From: Bacillota bacterium
GTDB taxonomy: Bacteria; Bacillota; Clostridia; Christensenellales; SZUA-584
Reading direction: 5' to 3'
NCBI GenBank assembly: GCA_023390815.1
Contig: JAEWCC010000028.1
Span: 1 to 64,000, forward strand
DNA: 64,000 nt
Position numbers and translations under genes: made by a program. Shown here in pieces: positions 61,963 through 64,000 of this stretch. How positions within the stretch are numbered: the first letter of the stretch is position 1; every line of letters begins with the position of its first letter. Under the pieces are notes generated by a model. That model did not search any database and was not told the DNA's origin. It saw only the letters and a program-made list of their open reading frames with translations.

Positions 61963-63030
61963 ATGGTTAAGAGATTATTGGTGGTCTGTGTAGTCATGAT
62001 GATGGTCGCCGCCCTGTTTGTCGGGTGCGCTCAGGATTCTGCTGAAACTGAAACGACAGGGGCGGAAACTTCAGAGGCTGCACAAACCCAAACGACGGAC
62101 GAATCGGCGGAAGCGTCTGCAGATGATACGCTTGTTTTTGGATATATCGCCTATCAGATGGCGGATATCTGGAACGAGTATTCTTCGAAGGCGTTCGAGT
62201 ATGCCGCCAACCAGGCAGGGGTTGAAGTGGTTATTCTGGATTCCCAGAATGATATCGCACAGTCGGTATCCTGTATGGAGTCGCTGATTCAGCAGGAAGT
62301 GGATGGCATATCCATATTCCCCATTTCTCCTGAGCAGGGCGCTCAGCTTGTCGCAATGGCTAATGAGGCCGGTATCCCGATAACCGTTGAAAACATTGAC
62401 GTCGCGTCTGTATGTGAACCTGACCAGTATGTAGCTTCCATCGGCTGCTTGTATGGCGATATCGGTTATGCTGCAATTGATTGGCTGACAAAGAACGTTG
62501 AAGAACCGAAAGTGTTTTATTGTGCAGGCGCAGTCGGCGGCGGTGTGTTTGAAGCATACAAGACCGGCGTTGATCAGGCCCTTGCGGATAATGCTGGAAA
62601 AATTGAGATGGTGGGACTGTCTAACTCCGAAGCGTGGTCAACCGAGGACGGCCTGAACCTGACCCAGAACTTCATCAATTCGGGTGTAGAGTTCAACTGC
62701 ATATTTGCAAACAACGACCAGATCGCGCAGGGCTGCTATCAGGCGCTGGTCGAAGCGGGCATGGAGAAAATCCCGGTCGTATCCACCGGCGGATCTCCCG
62801 ATGCTTACGGATTCCTTGAAGAAGGTATTGAAGCGGCCAACATGACGGCCCCGGTATCCATTCAGGGCGTTCAGACCTTCAAGAATCTTTATGACTATGT
62901 TGTCAATGGCGTGGTTCCCGATCCGAAGTTCCAGAGCCTGCCCATTGTACCGGTTTCCGGCGCGGATCTGTCTGCCTGGATTGACTGGTCGGATTATGCC
63001 GCAGCGTACGAATACGTTTACGGCGAATAA
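61963..63030 (+). CDS. Sugar-binding lipoprotein of a second ABC transporter
   Basis: Protein of 355 aa, family type I sugar-binding (peripla_BP_4). Signal sequence and lipobox LFVGCA near residue 22, then a Glu/Thr-rich linker and the binding core (LVFGYIAYQMADIWNEY, SLIQQEVDGISIFPISP). Start: ATG 61963 with GGAGG eight bases before; the longer frame to 61909 has no site. A different paralogue from the binding protein at 14825, so the two systems should differ in ligand. A long hairpin follows. Confidence 0.92.
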   Translation: MVKRLLVVCVVMMMVAALFVGCAQDSAETETTGAETSEAAQTQTTDESAEASADDTLVFGYIAYQMADIWNEYSSKAFEYAANQAGVEVVILDSQNDIAQSVSCMESLIQQEVDGISIFPISPEQGAQLVAMANEAGIPITVENIDVASVCEPDQYVASIGCLYGDIGYAAIDWLTKNVEEPKVFYCAGAVGGGVFEAYKTGVDQALADNAGKIEMVGLSNSEAWSTEDGLNLTQNFINSGVEFNCIFANNDQIAQGCYQALVEAGMEKIPVVSTGGSPDAYGFLEEGIEAANMTAPVSIQGVQTFKNLYDYVVNGVVPDPKFQSLPIVPVSGADLSAWIDWSDYAAAYEYVYGE

Positions 63031-63038
63031 GGTGTGGT

Positions 63039-63069
63039 GCCGTGCCCCATATATCCTATGGGGCACGGC
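63039..63069 (+). terminator. Long stem-loop between binding-protein and ATPase genes
   Basis: GCCGTGCCCCATA (63039-63051), loop TATCC, TATGGGGCACGGC (63057-63069): perfect 13-bp stem. No U-run follows at once, so it may stabilise the upstream mRNA or end part of the transcripts. Confidence 0.75.
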
Positions 63070-63100
63070 TTACTATCCATTTTGTTAAGGATGAAACGAT

Positions 63101-64000
63101 ATGAGCATTGATACCACAATCGCGGTGCCGATCATTAAAATGAAAGGCATCATCAAGGAATTTCCGGGTGTGCGTGCCTTATCCGATTTAACGTTTGATG
63201 TGTATAAAGGCGAAGTGCATTGCCTTGTAGGAGAAAATGGAGCGGGAAAATCAACACTGATGAAGATATTGTCCGGCGCCTATACGCCCACTGCTGGCAG
63301 TATTATTATCAATGGCAAAAAGTACAGCGAGCTTACTCCCGTATTGTCACAGGAACTGGGGATTGACATCGTATATCAGGAGAACGACCTTGTTCCGACA
63401 ATGAATGCAGTAGAGAATATATTTGTTGGGAAAGAGCTTACCAACAAATTTGGTTTCATGGATTTTAAATCGATGCTGGCCAGGGTGCGCGCCTTGATGG
63501 AGCAGTTTAAAATCTATATAGATCCCCTGCAAACCATTGAACGGATGTCGGTATCCGATCAACAGTTTGTCAAGATACTTAAAGCGCTGATGAAGGAGTC
63601 CAAGCTACTCATCATGGATGAGCCCACCTCAATGTTCAACGTTGAGGATGCCGGCAAGGTATTGAACGTTGTCCGGGAAATATCGGCGCGGGGCATCAGC
63701 ATCATATACATTTCGCATTTTTTAAAGGAAGTGGTGCAGATTGCGGACCGGATTACGGTAATTCGCGATGGCTCCGTAATCCGCACGTACGACAATGCAA
63801 ATAAGGATATTTCTCTGAACGATATCACCCGTGATATGGTGGGCCGCCCTGTGGATATGTTTTATCAAAAGGATCCCTGCCCGGTCGGAGAGGTAATGTT
63901 TGAGGTAAAGAATCTTCAGCTCGACAAGGATTCGCCGGTGATCAATTTCAGCGTGCGCAAGGGTGAGATCCTGGGGCTCGCCGGTATGGTCGGCTCTGGA
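63101..64000 (+). CDS. Sugar ABC transporter ATPase, RbsA type, 5' part
   Basis: 300 codons are open from ATG 63101 to the right edge, so the gene is cut by the window. Domain 1 is complete: Walker A GENGAGKST at residues 44-52, a QEN Q-loop, Walker B LLIMDEPTS and IYISHFLKE. The signature region reads MSVSDQQFVKI, degenerate as is common in domain 1 of RbsA. The linker and the start of domain 2 (KGEILGLAGMVGSG) follow. A permease gene is expected beyond the edge. It serves the binding protein encoded upstream. Confidence 0.92.
   Translation, partial: MSIDTTIAVPIIKMKGIIKEFPGVRALSDLTFDVYKGEVHCLVGENGAGKSTLMKILSGAYTPTAGSIIINGKKYSELTPVLSQELGIDIVYQENDLVPTMNAVENIFVGKELTNKFGFMDFKSMLARVRALMEQFKIYIDPLQTIERMSVSDQQFVKILKALMKESKLLIMDEPTSMFNVEDAGKVLNVVREISARGISIIYISHFLKEVVQIADRITVIRDGSVIRTYDNANKDISLNDITRDMVGRPVDMFYQKDPCPVGEVMFEVKNLQLDKDSPVINFSVRKGEILGLAGMVGSG

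Overview
The window is a 64 kb piece of a low-to-moderate GC Gram-positive genome, most likely an anaerobic, spore-forming, carbohydrate-degrading member of the Clostridia. This is inferred from AGGAGG-type ribosome binding sites, lipoprotein solute-binding proteins, a BclA-like collagen protein, CgeB-like proteins, RbsABC-type sugar transporters, GPH symporters and tandem GH78 enzymes. No rRNA, complete tRNA, CRISPR array or intact transposase was found.

Layout. (1) 1-9.7 kb: the end of a collagen-like (Gly-Pro-Thr-Gly-Asp-Thr) protein, then two tandem TPR-type glycosyltransferases, a complete three-gene UDP-L-FucNAc pathway (CapE/CapF/CapG type), another glycosyltransferase and two tandem CgeB-like glycosyltransferases. 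This looks like a surface-glycan locus, possibly for the spore surface. (2) 9.8-21.5 kb: a divergent regulator that fuses a LacI-type repressor to a MalE-like solute-binding domain, facing a sugar ABC transporter and a catabolic operon (FucU-like mutarotase, FGGY kinase, GatD-like dehydrogenase, aldo/keto reductase, GatZ/KbaZ-family protein). The gene set suits a hexitol-to-tagatose-to-fructose-6-P route. (3) 21.6-28 kb: a small lipoprotein, repeat elements and a 1481-aa secreted glycine-rich/InlB-repeat/FnIII protein. (4) 28-42.6 kb: an AraC regulator, a GH3 glycosidase, two GPH symporters and three tandem GH78 alpha-L-rhamnosidases, forming a rhamnoside utilisation locus. (5) 42.6-54.4 kb: two pseudogene fragments and a 3583-aa secreted protein with a subtilase-like domain, three beta-propeller/BIG2 units, about nine cadherin-like repeats and five FnIII domains. 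(6) 54.4-58.6 kb: a Zn-dependent dehydrogenase embedded in a family of non-coding repeats. (7) 58.6-64 kb: a ROK repressor facing a NagB-like protein, a TIM-barrel isomerase, a sugar-binding lipoprotein and the start of an ABC ATPase gene that runs off the window.

The most unusual signal is the repeat family at 22.5, 27.6 and 54.7-58.3 kb. One copy (58261-58310, minus strand) is exactly the 3' half of a tRNA-Pro(GGG): anticodon arm, 5-nt variable loop, T arm, acceptor strand, A73 and CCA. The other copies have about 75, 180 or 280 nt at the variable-loop position. Two families of conserved flank lie next to the copies, and a possible serine-recombinase C-terminal remnant lies beside one. They look like scars of integrative elements that target tRNA-Pro. 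Other notable points are the LacI/solute-binding fusion, a subtilase-like domain without the usual His motif, a NagB homologue with a changed catalytic Asp, and near-identical FnIII tails on the two large surface proteins.
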